From Shewanella xiamenensis (lineage in GTDB: Bacteria > Pseudomonadota > Gammaproteobacteria > Enterobacterales > Shewanellaceae), in contig NZ_BMOP01000022.1 of NCBI RefSeq assembly GCF_014647135.1, positions 1 through 63,494 on the forward strand: a stretch of 63,494 bases of DNA, given 5' to 3'. The notes beneath the pieces are model-generated. The model worked only from the letters and a program-made list of their open reading frames with translations. It made no database searches and was not told the origin of the DNA. This document shows positions 53,810 through 63,279 of this stretch, piece by piece. Numbering within the stretch: position 1 is the first letter of the stretch; each line of letters begins with the position of its first letter. The translations under genes and the position numbers were made by a program.

Positions 53810-54702
53810 GCCAAATCTGTCAGTTAGAAAAGCAGCAAGGCTTGTCGAGTTTTCGTCCTCCTATGGCGCTGACATTGATTCAAGCCGTTGCGGCAAAAGA
53901 ATTTAAAGACAATCTGCGTAACCGTTGGTTATGGCTTATGGCGGGTATGTTATTGATTCTTTCGCTGTGTGTGAGTTTTATGGGCAGCGCAGTATCGGGC
54001 AGTTTAGTGGTATTTGAGAGCGCGCAAATTTTTTCTGGTTTAGTCACGCTCGCGGTGTTTATTTTACCCTTGGGTGCCATTTTACTTAGCTACGATAGCT
54101 TTGTTGGTGAGCGGGAATCGGGCACCTTACTGTTGTTGCTGACTTACCCCTTAGCCCGTTGGCACTTGGTGTGTGGCAAATTACTCGGCCACGCCTATGT
54201 AATGGCCACTGCCTGTTTATTAGGATTTGGCTTAACGGCCTTGTTGCTGCTTGTCCTTGGAGCCGAACACGCACGGCTGGCCTTAGTGATTGGCTTTATT
54301 CATCTGATGGGTAGCGGAATTTTATTGTCCTTAGTGTTTGTACTCTTAGGTTACTGCGTAAGCCTGTGTGTGCGGGAAAAAGCCAAAGCCTTAGGTGTAT
54401 TACTGCTGCTCTGGTTTGTGTTGGTGTTGGTCTACGATTTGGTACTATTAACAGCCCTCGTCAGTATGGCTGAAGTACTCAATCGTCAACTATTTAACCT
54501 ATTGATTTTAATCAATCCTACCGATCTTTTCCGGGCTTTAAACTTACTCGCAAACCCTGCCGATACCTTATCGGCAAAGAGTACTCTCGCCCTAATTTCC
54601 CAAACGGGTATGGGCTTGCCCTTAATGTATGGTGTATTTGTGGGCTGGTTGACTGTTTTGCTACTGGTTTGTTGCGTTATTTTTAATCGCCAAGAAGTTT
54701 AG
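53806..54702 (+). CDS. nosY: NosY ABC-transporter permease
   Basis: 298 residues with six membrane helices of the ABC-2 permease type (AAKEFKDNLRNRWLWLMAGM, VGERESGTLLLLLTYPLARW, VSLCVREKAKALGVLLLLWF). It is the membrane partner of NosF and NosD. It is the last gene of the Sir-Nos operon. No strong terminator is seen in the 214 bp before the next gene. Confidence 0.93.
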   Translation: MSQICQLEKQQGLSSFRPPMALTLIQAVAAKEFKDNLRNRWLWLMAGMLLILSLCVSFMGSAVSGSLVVFESAQIFSGLVTLAVFILPLGAILLSYDSFVGERESGTLLLLLTYPLARWHLVCGKLLGHAYVMATACLLGFGLTALLLLVLGAEHARLALVIGFIHLMGSGILLSLVFVLLGYCVSLCVREKAKALGVLLLLWFVLVLVYDLVLLTALVSMAEVLNRQLFNLLILINPTDLFRALNLLANPADTLSAKSTLALISQTGMGLPLMYGVFVGWLTVLLLVCCVIFNRQEV

Positions 54703-54916
54703 ATACCCCTGCATTAGTTTAAATTTACGCTTAAAAAACAATAGGTAAACTGAGTGTAGAGTCACAGTATTTTATGTTGTTAAAAGGTAAAATAAGCCAT
54801 CTTGATTTGGTAGCCACAAGTCACGGTTGCTCTCGGGTGAAACTGAGTTTCACTGTGTTTGCCCGTTGTTAGCGCAATCATAGTCTATTGTTTTGGCTTA
54901 GTTTTGGGCGCTTAAC

Positions 54917-56200
54917 ATGCATAAAATTACTTCATACCTCATGCTAGATGAACAGGCCAAGCTGCTGGTTGACCATGTTCATGGAACCGAGATCGGCCTG
55001 ACTTTTTCAGAAGCCGCCGTACTCGTGTTGCTGCTGTCATCGCCGAATGCCATTTTTACCAAGGAAGAATTGCTACAAGTAGGCTGGCCAGATCGCGTGG
55101 TCGCACCAACCTCTTTGACTCAATGCATCAGCACATTACGTAAAAAATTAGAGCCTTATACCGAGGTACAGCTCAAAACTGTGGCACGCCGCGGTTATCA
55201 ATTGCATGTCTCAGAACAGTCCCATGTAAAAATGTTGGCGATTAACGATGCCGATGCTATCCGCGATGCGATTGTGGGTGTCTCTGCTTGGACTAAGGTT
55301 GCTGGTATCGTCATGCTGGGGATGATCCTCACCTTGATCTGGTACTGGAGCGATCACCATGCTGTGGTGAAGCATGTCGCGAAATGGAATGCCGATAAAT
55401 ATATCAGCCTGAATATTGGTGGCACCTTAGGTACGGCGCAGGTGTTGTATATCGATGATGAAGAGCATTTACACCCCTCGTGGTGGCAAAAACATTTAGC
55501 ACCAGAAGGTAACCATATCGATGGCTTACCTTATTTCAGTGCCTTTGCGTCAACGGATGGTAAAAACTATTCGATGGCAATATGCCCTGCGTTAGATGCC
55601 AAGGATTGTACTGGCAAAGGCATCATCAATATCACTTCGATTGATGCTAAACCCGCTGGCCTGAGCATGGCGGAATTTATTCCACTTAGTAAAAAGATGG
55701 AAGAGCGGATCCGCTACAACCGCGTAGTCTTACCCGTTGATGATAAAGGGGTTGGGGAGCTACTGGAGCATAACTACCATGCGGATATTTATTTTCCGGT
55801 GGCTGGTGAGTTACTGGTTCGCACGGATCTCAGCATGTCGCTGGTGTACGAGGGGCAAAGTCGAGGCAAGTTTTACTCCACCTCATGCATTACCGATCAG
55901 GACTGTTTAACTACACCGATTAAGTACACCATTCGGGGCGATTTTGAGCAATATCAAACCCAGATAGGTGATCTCAATGTGGATGTTTTTCATGTCAAAG
56001 TATCACAAAAAGAGCTGACTAAACCCGATGAGGTGAGCCATTCGGCCATGCAGTTTTACCGTGCGATTCGCAAACACGATATTCGCGATGAAGATCTGTT
56101 CTATTATCGGGTTTATCAAAATAAGGACACTGCCGTTTGGATCGTCCCGCAAATGGGGCAGTTGCTGGCGTGGACTCAGTACACTCAAGTTAAGCTTTAA
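54917..56200 (+). CDS. ToxR/CadC-like membrane-bound transcriptional regulator
   Basis: 427 residues. The N-terminal winged helix (LTFSEAAVLVLLLSS, TKEELLQVGWPDRVVAPTSL, LKTVARRGYQLHV; about 20-105) is of the OmpR/ToxR type without a receiver domain. One membrane helix (VAGIVMLGMILTLIWYW, about 131-147) follows. A periplasmic domain of about 280 residues carries two Cys pairs (ICPALDAKDCTG, STSCITDQDC). It would sense a periplasmic signal and act on DNA directly. Its position behind the Sir-Nos operon makes control of sulfite respiration possible but unproven. It ends in a strong terminator. Confidence 0.85.
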   Translation: MHKITSYLMLDEQAKLLVDHVHGTEIGLTFSEAAVLVLLLSSPNAIFTKEELLQVGWPDRVVAPTSLTQCISTLRKKLEPYTEVQLKTVARRGYQLHVSEQSHVKMLAINDADAIRDAIVGVSAWTKVAGIVMLGMILTLIWYWSDHHAVVKHVAKWNADKYISLNIGGTLGTAQVLYIDDEEHLHPSWWQKHLAPEGNHIDGLPYFSAFASTDGKNYSMAICPALDAKDCTGKGIINITSIDAKPAGLSMAEFIPLSKKMEERIRYNRVVLPVDDKGVGELLEHNYHADIYFPVAGELLVRTDLSMSLVYEGQSRGKFYSTSCITDQDCLTTPIKYTIRGDFEQYQTQIGDLNVDVFHVKVSQKELTKPDEVSHSAMQFYRAIRKHDIRDEDLFYYRVYQNKDTAVWIVPQMGQLLAWTQYTQVKL

Positions 56201-56214
56201 TCACAAAACCATCT

Positions 56215-56240
56215 AAACAGCCGATAACCATCGGCTGTTT
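56215..56240 (+). terminator. intrinsic terminator of the ToxR-like gene
   Basis: An 11-bp perfect stem (AAACAGCCGAT with ATCGGCTGTTT), AACC loop, followed by TGCTTTTTGC. Confidence 0.85.
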
Positions 56241-56431
56241 TGCTTTTTGCTAGAAGCATCCGCTTGCCAAGAGATAGAGTGTATTAAAGACTTTGCATTA
56301 ACTTTCTATCATAAAGTGTGAGTTTCTTTTACATCCCACCATATCGCCAGTTACACTGCCTCGCCATGCTGGAAAGCATTTAAATAGCCAAAATACCAAA
56401 AATACAAGAATAACAACGGAAGGAGTCTCAT

Positions 56432-58564
56432 ATGTCGGACCGCCTGATCCCCGCCATATTACTGTCGACGACAGTGCTGACAGGGTTAACTGCCTGTGGT
56501 GATAACACCAAGGAAACCGCCGCTGCCGCCAGCGATAATGCTGCAAAAGTACAAACCAGCGCAGCGCCTGCTGCCAGCCAACCCGCCACGCCAATCGGCA
56601 TTAACCTCGCGGCCATGTCGCCCAAGGTGAAACCCGGTGATGACTTTTATACCTACGCCAATGGCGAGTGGATGAAAACCACAGAGATCCCCGCCGATCG
56701 TTCAGGCACAGGCGCTTTTTTAGTGGCTTTCCAAGAGACGGAAAAGCATAAAACCAGCCTGATAGCCGACTTAGTTAAGGCCGAACACCCCGCTGGCAGC
56801 GATGATGCGCGCATTGCCGATTTCTACAAGGCGTACACTAACACCGCGGCAATCGATGCGGCGGGCATGAAGCCAATGGAAGCCGATTTAGCCCGTTATC
56901 AAGCCATTGCGGATAAACAGGCTTTATCGGCGGCGCTTGGTGCTAACCTGCGCGCCGATGTGGACCCGCTCAATGCCACCGACTTTTTCACTGAAAACCT
57001 CTTTGGTATTTTCGTCACCCAAGGTTTGGCGACACCGGGTGAAGTACTGCCTTACCTGCTGCAAGGCGGTTTAGGTTTACCCGAGCGCGAATACTATCTG
57101 TCGGACGATCCTAAAATGGTCGAGATCCGCACCGCTTACCGCGCTTATATCGAAACCCTGTTGACCGATGCGGGCATCAGCGATGCTGCTAGCCGTGCAG
57201 ATCGTATTTTTGCTCTCGAACACAAGATCGCTAGCGCCCACGCCAGCCGTGAAGACAGTGAAGATTTCACTAAGGCATCGGGTGTGTGGAGCCGCTCCGA
57301 CTTTGACGCTAAAGCCCCTGGCATCGACTGGACAGCCTTTTTGGATGCCGCCCAGCTTGGCAAGCAAGATAGATTTGCCGCTTACCACGCCAGTGCCATT
57401 ACTGGGCTGTCGGCGTTGGTGGCCTCTGAGCCGTTGGATGCGTGGAAAGACTGGCTGGTGTTCCACCATATCAACAGCCACGCCGATGTATTGCCATCGG
57501 CTATCGATAACGCTTCTTTTGCCTTTAACGGCACTAAACTGTCGGGCACACCCGAGCAGCGCAGCCGCGATAAACGCGCATTGAGTGCCTTGGATGAGTA
57601 CCTTGGTGATGCCGTGGGCCGCGCCTACGCCGAGCATTATTTCCCGGCCTCGGCCAAGGCCGAAGTTAGCACTATGGTGGATAACATCGTCAGTGCCTTT
57701 GGTAAGCGGGTCGAAAAACTCGAGTGGATGGACCCTTCAACCAAGCAGGAAGCCTTAGCTAAGGTCGCGACCATCGCCGTTGGCGTGGGTTACCCTGATA
57801 AATGGCGCAATTACGATGCCTATGCCGTATCGCCAACCAATGCCTACGCCAATGCCATCAATGGTGAGAAGGTGGAATATGCCCATCAACTCGCCAAAAT
57901 CGGCAAACCTATGGATAAAGGTGAATGGTGGATGACGCCGCAAGTCGTCAACGCAGTAAACTTGCCAGTGCAAAACGCGCTTAACTTCCCCGCGGGGATT
58001 TTACAGCCGCCATTCTTCGATGCGAAGGCCGATGCCGCCTATAACTATGGCGCGATTGGCGCTGTGATTGGCCATGAGATCAGCCATAGCTTCGATAATA
58101 ATGGTGCCGCCTTCGACTCGACGGGCGCAATGCGTAACTGGTGGACGCCAGCGGACTTTGCTCAGTTTGCCAAACAAGGTGAGGCACTGGCGAAACAGTT
58201 TGATGCCTATGCGCCATTCCCAGATTTGCATGTAAACGGCAAGCTGACCTTAGGTGAAAACATTGCCGACGTGGCGGGCTTAGCGGCCGCACTCGATGCT
58301 TACCATGCTTCACTTAATGGCAAACCCGCGCCGGTTATCGATGGCTTTACCGGCGACCAACGCTTCTTTATCGGCTTCGCCCAGACTTGGGCAACCAAGA
58401 TGCGTGACGAAGCTTTGCGTGCCCGCGTGGCGACCGATGGTCATGCCCCTGGCATGTACCGCGCGCTGACCGTGCGTAACTTAGATGCCTGGTACACCGC
58501 ATTCGATGTGAAGCCCGGCGATAAGCTGTACTTAGCGCCAGAGGATCGTGTGAAGATCTGGTAA
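56432..58564 (+). CDS. M13-family zinc metallopeptidase (PepO/neprilysin-like)
   Basis: 710 residues with a lipoprotein-like signal (lipobox LTGLTAC) and an Ala-rich linker. The M13 N-domain begins LAAMSPKVKPGDDFYTYANG. The catalytic domain has the zinc motif VIGHEISHSFDNNGAAFD near residue 545 and the third-ligand motif LGENIADVAGL near 607. DLHVNGKLTLGENIADV and the C-terminal NLDAWYTAFDVKPGDKLYL are conserved. It cleaves peptides in the periplasm. AAGGAG lies 7 bp before the ATG. Confidence 0.95.
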   Translation: MSDRLIPAILLSTTVLTGLTACGDNTKETAAAASDNAAKVQTSAAPAASQPATPIGINLAAMSPKVKPGDDFYTYANGEWMKTTEIPADRSGTGAFLVAFQETEKHKTSLIADLVKAEHPAGSDDARIADFYKAYTNTAAIDAAGMKPMEADLARYQAIADKQALSAALGANLRADVDPLNATDFFTENLFGIFVTQGLATPGEVLPYLLQGGLGLPEREYYLSDDPKMVEIRTAYRAYIETLLTDAGISDAASRADRIFALEHKIASAHASREDSEDFTKASGVWSRSDFDAKAPGIDWTAFLDAAQLGKQDRFAAYHASAITGLSALVASEPLDAWKDWLVFHHINSHADVLPSAIDNASFAFNGTKLSGTPEQRSRDKRALSALDEYLGDAVGRAYAEHYFPASAKAEVSTMVDNIVSAFGKRVEKLEWMDPSTKQEALAKVATIAVGVGYPDKWRNYDAYAVSPTNAYANAINGEKVEYAHQLAKIGKPMDKGEWWMTPQVVNAVNLPVQNALNFPAGILQPPFFDAKADAAYNYGAIGAVIGHEISHSFDNNGAAFDSTGAMRNWWTPADFAQFAKQGEALAKQFDAYAPFPDLHVNGKLTLGENIADVAGLAAALDAYHASLNGKPAPVIDGFTGDQRFFIGFAQTWATKMRDEALRARVATDGHAPGMYRALTVRNLDAWYTAFDVKPGDKLYLAPEDRVKIW

Positions 58565-58593
58565 GTTCATCGTCTTAAACAGCATCAACTAAC

Positions 58594-58610
58594 GGGAACA
58601 TATTGTTCCC
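58594..58610 (+). other. short hairpin after the M13 gene
   Basis: A 7-bp stem (GGGAACA with TGTTCCC), 3-nt loop, followed by CTTATACTTT. It is a weak terminator candidate. Confidence 0.45.
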
Positions 58611-58709
58611 CTTATACTTTGCGCTATTCAGCTATTAGAATATTTAGCGGTTCGCCGAAGTCCTGTAAGATGATGCTTTAGTATTTACATTGTGATTAAG
58701 GGATGAGGC

Positions 58710-59339
58710 ATGAGTGTAGAAAACCGCTATTTTTACGAGCCGAGTAAGGGACATGGGTTATCGCACGATCCCTTAAATGCCATTATAGCCCCCAGGCCCA
58801 TAGGTTGGATCTCCTCCCGCAATGCACAGGGACAACGCAATCTTGCGCCCTATAGTTTTTTTAATTGTTTCAACTACAAACCACCGATCATTGGCTTCGC
58901 TAGTACGGGCTGGAAAGACAGTGTTGCTAATATCGTCGAGACAGGGGAGTTTGTGTGGAACCTCACTACCCGCAGTCTCGCCGAGAAAATGAATCAAACC
59001 TCCGCCATGTTGCCCCGCGGTGAAGATGAGTTTGCCTTTGCCGGACTGACTCCTAAGGCTGGCACTATTGTTCAAGCCGAGCTGGTGGCCGAAAGCCCAG
59101 TGAATTTTGAGTGTAAGCTTTCTCAATCTATTCAATTAACAGCCGCCAATGGTGACAAGATTGATACTTGGCTGGTGCTAGGTGAAGTGGTTGCTGTGCA
59201 TATCGCCAAGCATTTACTCAATAGTGATGGCGTGTATCAAACCGCCCTCGCCGAACCCGTGCTGCGCGCCGGCGGCCCATCGGCCTACTATGGGATTTCG
59301 GAAGCGTTACGGTTTGATTTACATAGACCACAAGTGTAA
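58710..59339 (+). CDS. flavin reductase-like FMN-binding protein
   Basis: 209 residues with the FMN-binding split-barrel fold of the flavin-reductase family. Diagnostic segments are NAIIAPRPIGWISSRNAQGQ, NLAPYSFFNCFNYKPPIIGF and the central ETGEFVWNLTTRSLAEKMNQ. It probably uses FMN for an NAD(P)H-dependent reduction; the substrate is unknown. It is the last core gene before the second repeat-rich region. Confidence 0.88.
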   Translation: MSVENRYFYEPSKGHGLSHDPLNAIIAPRPIGWISSRNAQGQRNLAPYSFFNCFNYKPPIIGFASTGWKDSVANIVETGEFVWNLTTRSLAEKMNQTSAMLPRGEDEFAFAGLTPKAGTIVQAELVAESPVNFECKLSQSIQLTAANGDKIDTWLVLGEVVAVHIAKHLLNSDGVYQTALAEPVLRAGGPSAYYGISEALRFDLHRPQV

Positions 59340-59432
59340 GGGGCTGCTGAGGTGTCGCAGGGCTGTGGGTGTTTAACCCCGAGTTGGTTTATGGTTGTGG
59401 TGTTAAAGGTTTATACATTAGTAATTAAAAGC

Positions 59433-59511
59433 TAAATCAACGTCGTGGGGCTTCACCCCCTGATTTTTTATAAAGAGTCGACCAAGGAGGGAGCAACAGC
59501 AATTCCCTCTT
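59433..59511. repeat. hexamer-hairpin repeat module, copy 3
   Basis: The hexamer part is decayed (CTAAATCAACGTC). GTGGGG-cttcac-CCCC, TGATTTTTTATAA, GAGTCGACC and the hairpin AAGGAGGGA / TTCCCTCTT follow in the usual order. It is the left bracket of the 1064-residue gene. Confidence 0.8.
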
Positions 59512-59899
59512 GCCCCTTCGTTAACAAGAGTCCTCGCCGAACAACGTCCATGTTTAACTGCCAGTTCGCCGTCCATGGCTCTCGTTCGTATAGCTGCGTT
59601 GCAGCACTCACCCTAGTGAAGTTACATGCATTGGTTACCTGTCTCATACTCCAATAAAAATCGCCTAACGGCTCAGATGGGACATCCCTGTCCCCCCGAG
59701 CCTGCGCCATCATCCATGATGCCGCCACGGTTCCACTCAAACAACTAAGAGCTATCTGCGTATTTTGACAACTTCGCAGGGGGAGGTGAACTCCTGAGAT
59801 TTCGGTGTTAGCGGCTAATCTCAAAAGAGTTCTGCCTGTCCAATCTTTTCCAAAGATCTGTGCCTGTCCTGTCTTTTTTAGGTTGAATTTGAACAACAT
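59468..59899 (-). CDS. doubtful 143-codon frame ending in the repeat module
   Basis: The minus-strand frame starts MLFKFNLKKTGQAQIFGKDW and ends EGIAVAPSLVDSL. The end is encoded by repeat module 3. The module-4 copy encodes a similar end (EGITIVPLLVDS) on the same strand. There is no recognisable domain, and the composition is mixed. It may be a frame carried by the repeat rather than a working gene. Confidence 0.3.
   Translation of the reverse strand: MLFKFNLKKTGQAQIFGKDWTGRTLLRLAANTEISGVHLPLRSCQNTQIALSCLSGTVAASWMMAQARGDRDVPSEPLGDFYWSMRQVTNACNFTRVSAATQLYEREPWTANWQLNMDVVRRGLLLTKGQEGIAVAPSLVDSL
59821..59881 (-). repeat. tandem GGACAGGC-type repeat, left copy
   Basis: On the minus strand two diverged tandem units read AAAGACAGGACAGGCACAG and AAAGATTGGACAGGCAGAAC. 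The second matches 63229-63256 in inverted orientation (24 of the first 27 bases). Such GGACAGGC hairpin-half motifs resemble REP-like elements; no transposase is present. Confidence 0.65.
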
Positions 59900-60003
59900 A
59901 TGTTTCTTCCATACTCATATGAGGTAAGTTATTATAGCTTGTTGCTTAATTGTGCGTTTTTGGTTTGGTAAATGTTTGCGATTTTTCTCAAGGATGAAAG
60001 GAT

Positions 60004-63000
60004 ATGAGGATAACAATTTTTGTAGTAGCCATTTGTGGTCTGCTAACCAGTATGACAAGTATCGCTGTGGGCTATAAAGTAGTAAATACAAATCCAACAT
60101 TTGATAAGCTATCATATCTAGATTCTGACAGTGAATTCGTGATTCCAAGTGTTAATCCTACTGATTTTGAGGAAAAGGCACTAATTCTAGGTGATAGATT
60201 AGTTTTTACAGCTGTTGATGCTAATGGGAGTAGAGAATTATACTCTTATTCTAATTTAGATAAAAATGTCAAAAAACTTAGTACTTCAAATACTACAGGA
60301 TTAATTAATGGTTTAAGAAGAATAGGGAAAAATAAGGCTGTATTTACGGCAGAGAAAGGTCTTTTTGAGACTGATGGTACAATTGTCAATACGAAGAAAA
60401 TATTTACTGATGAATTTGTTAAATCTACTAGGATTATATCAGTTAATAATATAATAAGAGTCGATGCTGATGGAATCGTACATCAAAACGTTAATGAAAT
60501 CGTTAAACGACAAATTTCAGGGGAGGATACTGTAATCTATTCTGGCGTTAATAGCACATATGGTATTATGAGAATAGGTCGTTATAGTATTACAGAGCAA
60601 AGAGGTGATCAAATCTCTGCAAAAGGATTTATAGGCTCAGTTGTGACCGATGGAACTATAGAGAATACTCATGAAGTGAGTATGAAGAAGATTCAAAGTC
60701 CTGATAGATTGAAGCGCAATGTAACCTATAACTACAATGAAAATTCGATGTTCTTTTTGAGTGAAATTGGTTCTGATATTGTTTTTTCAAAACTGACAGA
60801 TGATGGTATTGAAAATATTCTCAGCCTTAATGGAGACATTGCCTGTGGTGCTGAAAAATTAGATATGGTTACATTCTTCGCTTTTTCTAATATCTTTGAG
60901 AATGAACATAGCTATTATATATCGAGTGATGATGAAAATGATTTGATGGAATCAAGGACATTTAAGAAAAATTCTTGCGTAGTTGTTATTGGAAAACAAA
61001 GTAAAAAAATAGAAAAAATCATAAACTATAATAAAAATAGCTATGTCTATTCTGATTTCATCGGCTTTAATTCTGCAGGTGAATTGATAGCTGTAGTTGA
61101 TCAATGGCAGAAAGGGGATTATAGCTCCTATGGAACTCGTTTTGAAAAAAACAACATACTGATTTTCGATCCTAGAACAGAAAAATCAAGATTTATTTTC
61201 GAGTCTGATTATAGAACATTTGAATCTTTATACGTTTCAGATTCAAACTTTATGTTTAATTTAGTGGACTTCAATTCACCAATGGTTGATTCAGCGAAAT
61301 GGCGCACTTCAACCTATAAACTCAATTTATATAATCTTAAGTTGACAAAGGTTTCTGGAAACTCGAATAATTTTGATCAATATGGACGGCCTGCAGGTTT
61401 CGTTCTTATCGATAAGACAGAAGATCTAGCTCAATTTTACGAGATCAATGGCAATGTAATTTCAATTGGTTATTTCCCATTTTTTGGTATGTACAGTTTT
61501 ACTGATAAGATTAATTTGATTAGACTAGATTCAAGATATTATCGCGATGGTAAAAGTGATACCTCTGAATATAATTACTTTCCGGTATCAAATGGATGGA
61601 TTTTTAAGAATGGAATAAATAATAAAATTGGACATATAAATTTTCGAGGAGAACTTACTTACATTGACTTCCCTGTTATATGTAGAGTTGAGTGTGGTTT
61701 TTATTTTAATGGAGTTATTAGTGATGGAAATTATTACTATGTAAAAATTGATATCAATGATGAGTCTTTACTTTTTAGACTTAATCAAGAGAATACTGTG
61801 CCAGTAGATAAAATAAGGCTGGCGAATGAATTTTTATATTTAAATATTAACTCTGTTATTGATGTTAATCCTGTGGTTGATGGTAAATATCTTAAAGCGT
61901 CGGTAGGTTTTTATGACTTTAAGGCTGGTGCTTTTGTCGAGCCGCAATATCAGTGTGGAACTTCAACACTTTTTGCAAAGTATATAGATCATAACCAACA
62001 TGTTAGGCTTATTTCTCAGCAAGGCAGTGAACTGTTTTCTAGTGAGTCTGTTGCTTATATAGAATTCAGTTCGAAAGAGCTTGGTAAAGTTTTAATATCT
62101 TATACTGACGAGAGTTATAGATTTAAATTATCCTTGTTAGATTGCAAAGACGGAAGTTTAGCTATTATACCAGAAGATAAATCACCGTTTGTCGATCTTA
62201 GTCGCAACATGGCATTCAATAAATATGATGGTAAATATTATTACTTTGCGAATAGTATGCTGTATTCACTGAATGTGATGACTGGTAATATTGATTTAGT
62301 CTATGATGCAACCCTGATACCATTCCCATATGGCATTCAGAATTTGGCCTTTGTTGGTGAAACAGTTTTATTTTGGTCTGAGCAACTAAGTCCCATGGAT
62401 GAATATAAGGTCTATTACATCAAGGCTGGGAGTTTTGGTGAGATATATCTAAACGATGGAGTAACTCATCAGCTATCACTAATTAAAGGCCAGTATAATA
62501 TTGATGGAAGATATATTTATGGATATCATCGTCGCGCTTCTACTCAATTTGACTCTGGCAGTCAAAATGAGTTTTTTATTTTTGACAATGAAACATTGGA
62601 AGTAAAGCTGTTAGATACTTTTCCTGATTCCTCCCGTTCTGATATATCTACTCCTAAATTTTCATCCGGCCGTGTTATGTATAATGGTAGTGCTCCTGGT
62701 TTTCTTGATGAGTTCATTTTGATAAATCCTGCTTGTGCATTTTATGATCAATGTGACTGGGCGAATTCCCCTCCAAATGTAGATATGAATTTGACATTAT
62801 ATTATGCGGCTGGGGATCATTTTTATATTCCAGTGAGAGCTATTGATTCAGATTTTGATAAGTTGACATTTAGCTTGGAAGATAAACCAAACTGGATGAG
62901 TGTTACCGCTGATGGAAATATTAAAGGAGTAATTCCTAATAATGCAAAGGCAAGCAATCCTATAACTATCATCGTAGATGATGGTATTAATCGTGTCAGT

Positions 63001-63198
63001 CAGACATTTTCTTTAAATATAGTGGATGCCAATGTTAATGATGGTGGAACTAAGCCTCCTCCGATCGTTCCGTCTGAGCCTCCGACGACAGAAGATTCAA
63101 GTGGAGGAGGTGGCGGGGTTGATATTGCTTTTTTATCGGCATTGTTGCTGCTCTTGTTTTTGAGAGAGTTTTTTTACTTTCGCAAAATAAAGTTTTAG
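60004..63198 (+). CDS. large AT-rich exported protein with CADG-like domain and GlyGly-CTERM anchor
   Basis: 1064 residues. The signal peptide is TIFVVAICGLLTSMTSIAVG. About 900 residues of beta-rich repeats follow (many YSNLDKN-, YKLNLYN- and YYFANSM-like strands, suggesting propeller blades). Then comes a CADG/putative-Ig domain (FYIPVRAIDSDFDKLTFSLE to SLNIVDANVND, about 935-1010). A Pro/Thr/Ser linker, SSGGGGG, one hydrophobic helix (AFLSALLLLLFL) and a basic end (FRKIKF) form a GlyGly-CTERM signal, the kind trimmed by rhombosortase. The protein is thus probably exported by type II secretion and surface-attached. Strong AT bias and the flanking repeats point to acquisition. Function unknown. 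Confidence 0.8.
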   Translation: MRITIFVVAICGLLTSMTSIAVGYKVVNTNPTFDKLSYLDSDSEFVIPSVNPTDFEEKALILGDRLVFTAVDANGSRELYSYSNLDKNVKKLSTSNTTGLINGLRRIGKNKAVFTAEKGLFETDGTIVNTKKIFTDEFVKSTRIISVNNIIRVDADGIVHQNVNEIVKRQISGEDTVIYSGVNSTYGIMRIGRYSITEQRGDQISAKGFIGSVVTDGTIENTHEVSMKKIQSPDRLKRNVTYNYNENSMFFLSEIGSDIVFSKLTDDGIENILSLNGDIACGAEKLDMVTFFAFSNIFENEHSYYISSDDENDLMESRTFKKNSCVVVIGKQSKKIEKIINYNKNSYVYSDFIGFNSAGELIAVVDQWQKGDYSSYGTRFEKNNILIFDPRTEKSRFIFESDYRTFESLYVSDSNFMFNLVDFNSPMVDSAKWRTSTYKLNLYNLKLTKVSGNSNNFDQYGRPAGFVLIDKTEDLAQFYEINGNVISIGYFPFFGMYSFTDKINLIRLDSRYYRDGKSDTSEYNYFPVSNGWIFKNGINNKIGHINFRGELTYIDFPVICRVECGFYFNGVISDGNYYYVKIDINDESLLFRLNQENTVPVDKIRLANEFLYLNINSVIDVNPVVDGKYLKASVGFYDFKAGAFVEPQYQCGTSTLFAKYIDHNQHVRLISQQGSELFSSESVAYIEFSSKELGKVLISYTDESYRFKLSLLDCKDGSLAIIPEDKSPFVDLSRNMAFNKYDGKYYYFANSMLYSLNVMTGNIDLVYDATLIPFPYGIQNLAFVGETVLFWSEQLSPMDEYKVYYIKAGSFGEIYLNDGVTHQLSLIKGQYNIDGRYIYGYHRRASTQFDSGSQNEFFIFDNETLEVKLLDTFPDSSRSDISTPKFSSGRVMYNGSAPGFLDEFILINPACAFYDQCDWANSPPNVDMNLTLYYAAGDHFYIPVRAIDSDFDKLTFSLEDKPNWMSVTADGNIKGVIPNNAKASNPITIIVDDGINRVSQTFSLNIVDANVNDGGTKPPPIVPSEPPTTEDSSGGGGGVDIAFLSALLLLLFLREFFYFRKIKF

Positions 63199-63228
63199 GA
63201 CGACGTCGTTTTCTTATCTTGTGCTACC

Positions 63229-63256
63229 AAAAGATAGGACTGGCATAACTCTTTTT
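63229..63256 (+). repeat. GGACTGGC-type repeat, right inverted copy
   Basis: AAAAGATAGGACTGGCATAA and the following CTCTTTT mirror 59821-59847 with three mismatches in 27 bases. The pair forms inverted repeats around the 1064-residue gene. Confidence 0.7.
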
Positions 63257-63279
63257 TGCTTTTAAATCAGAGTCAAGAT

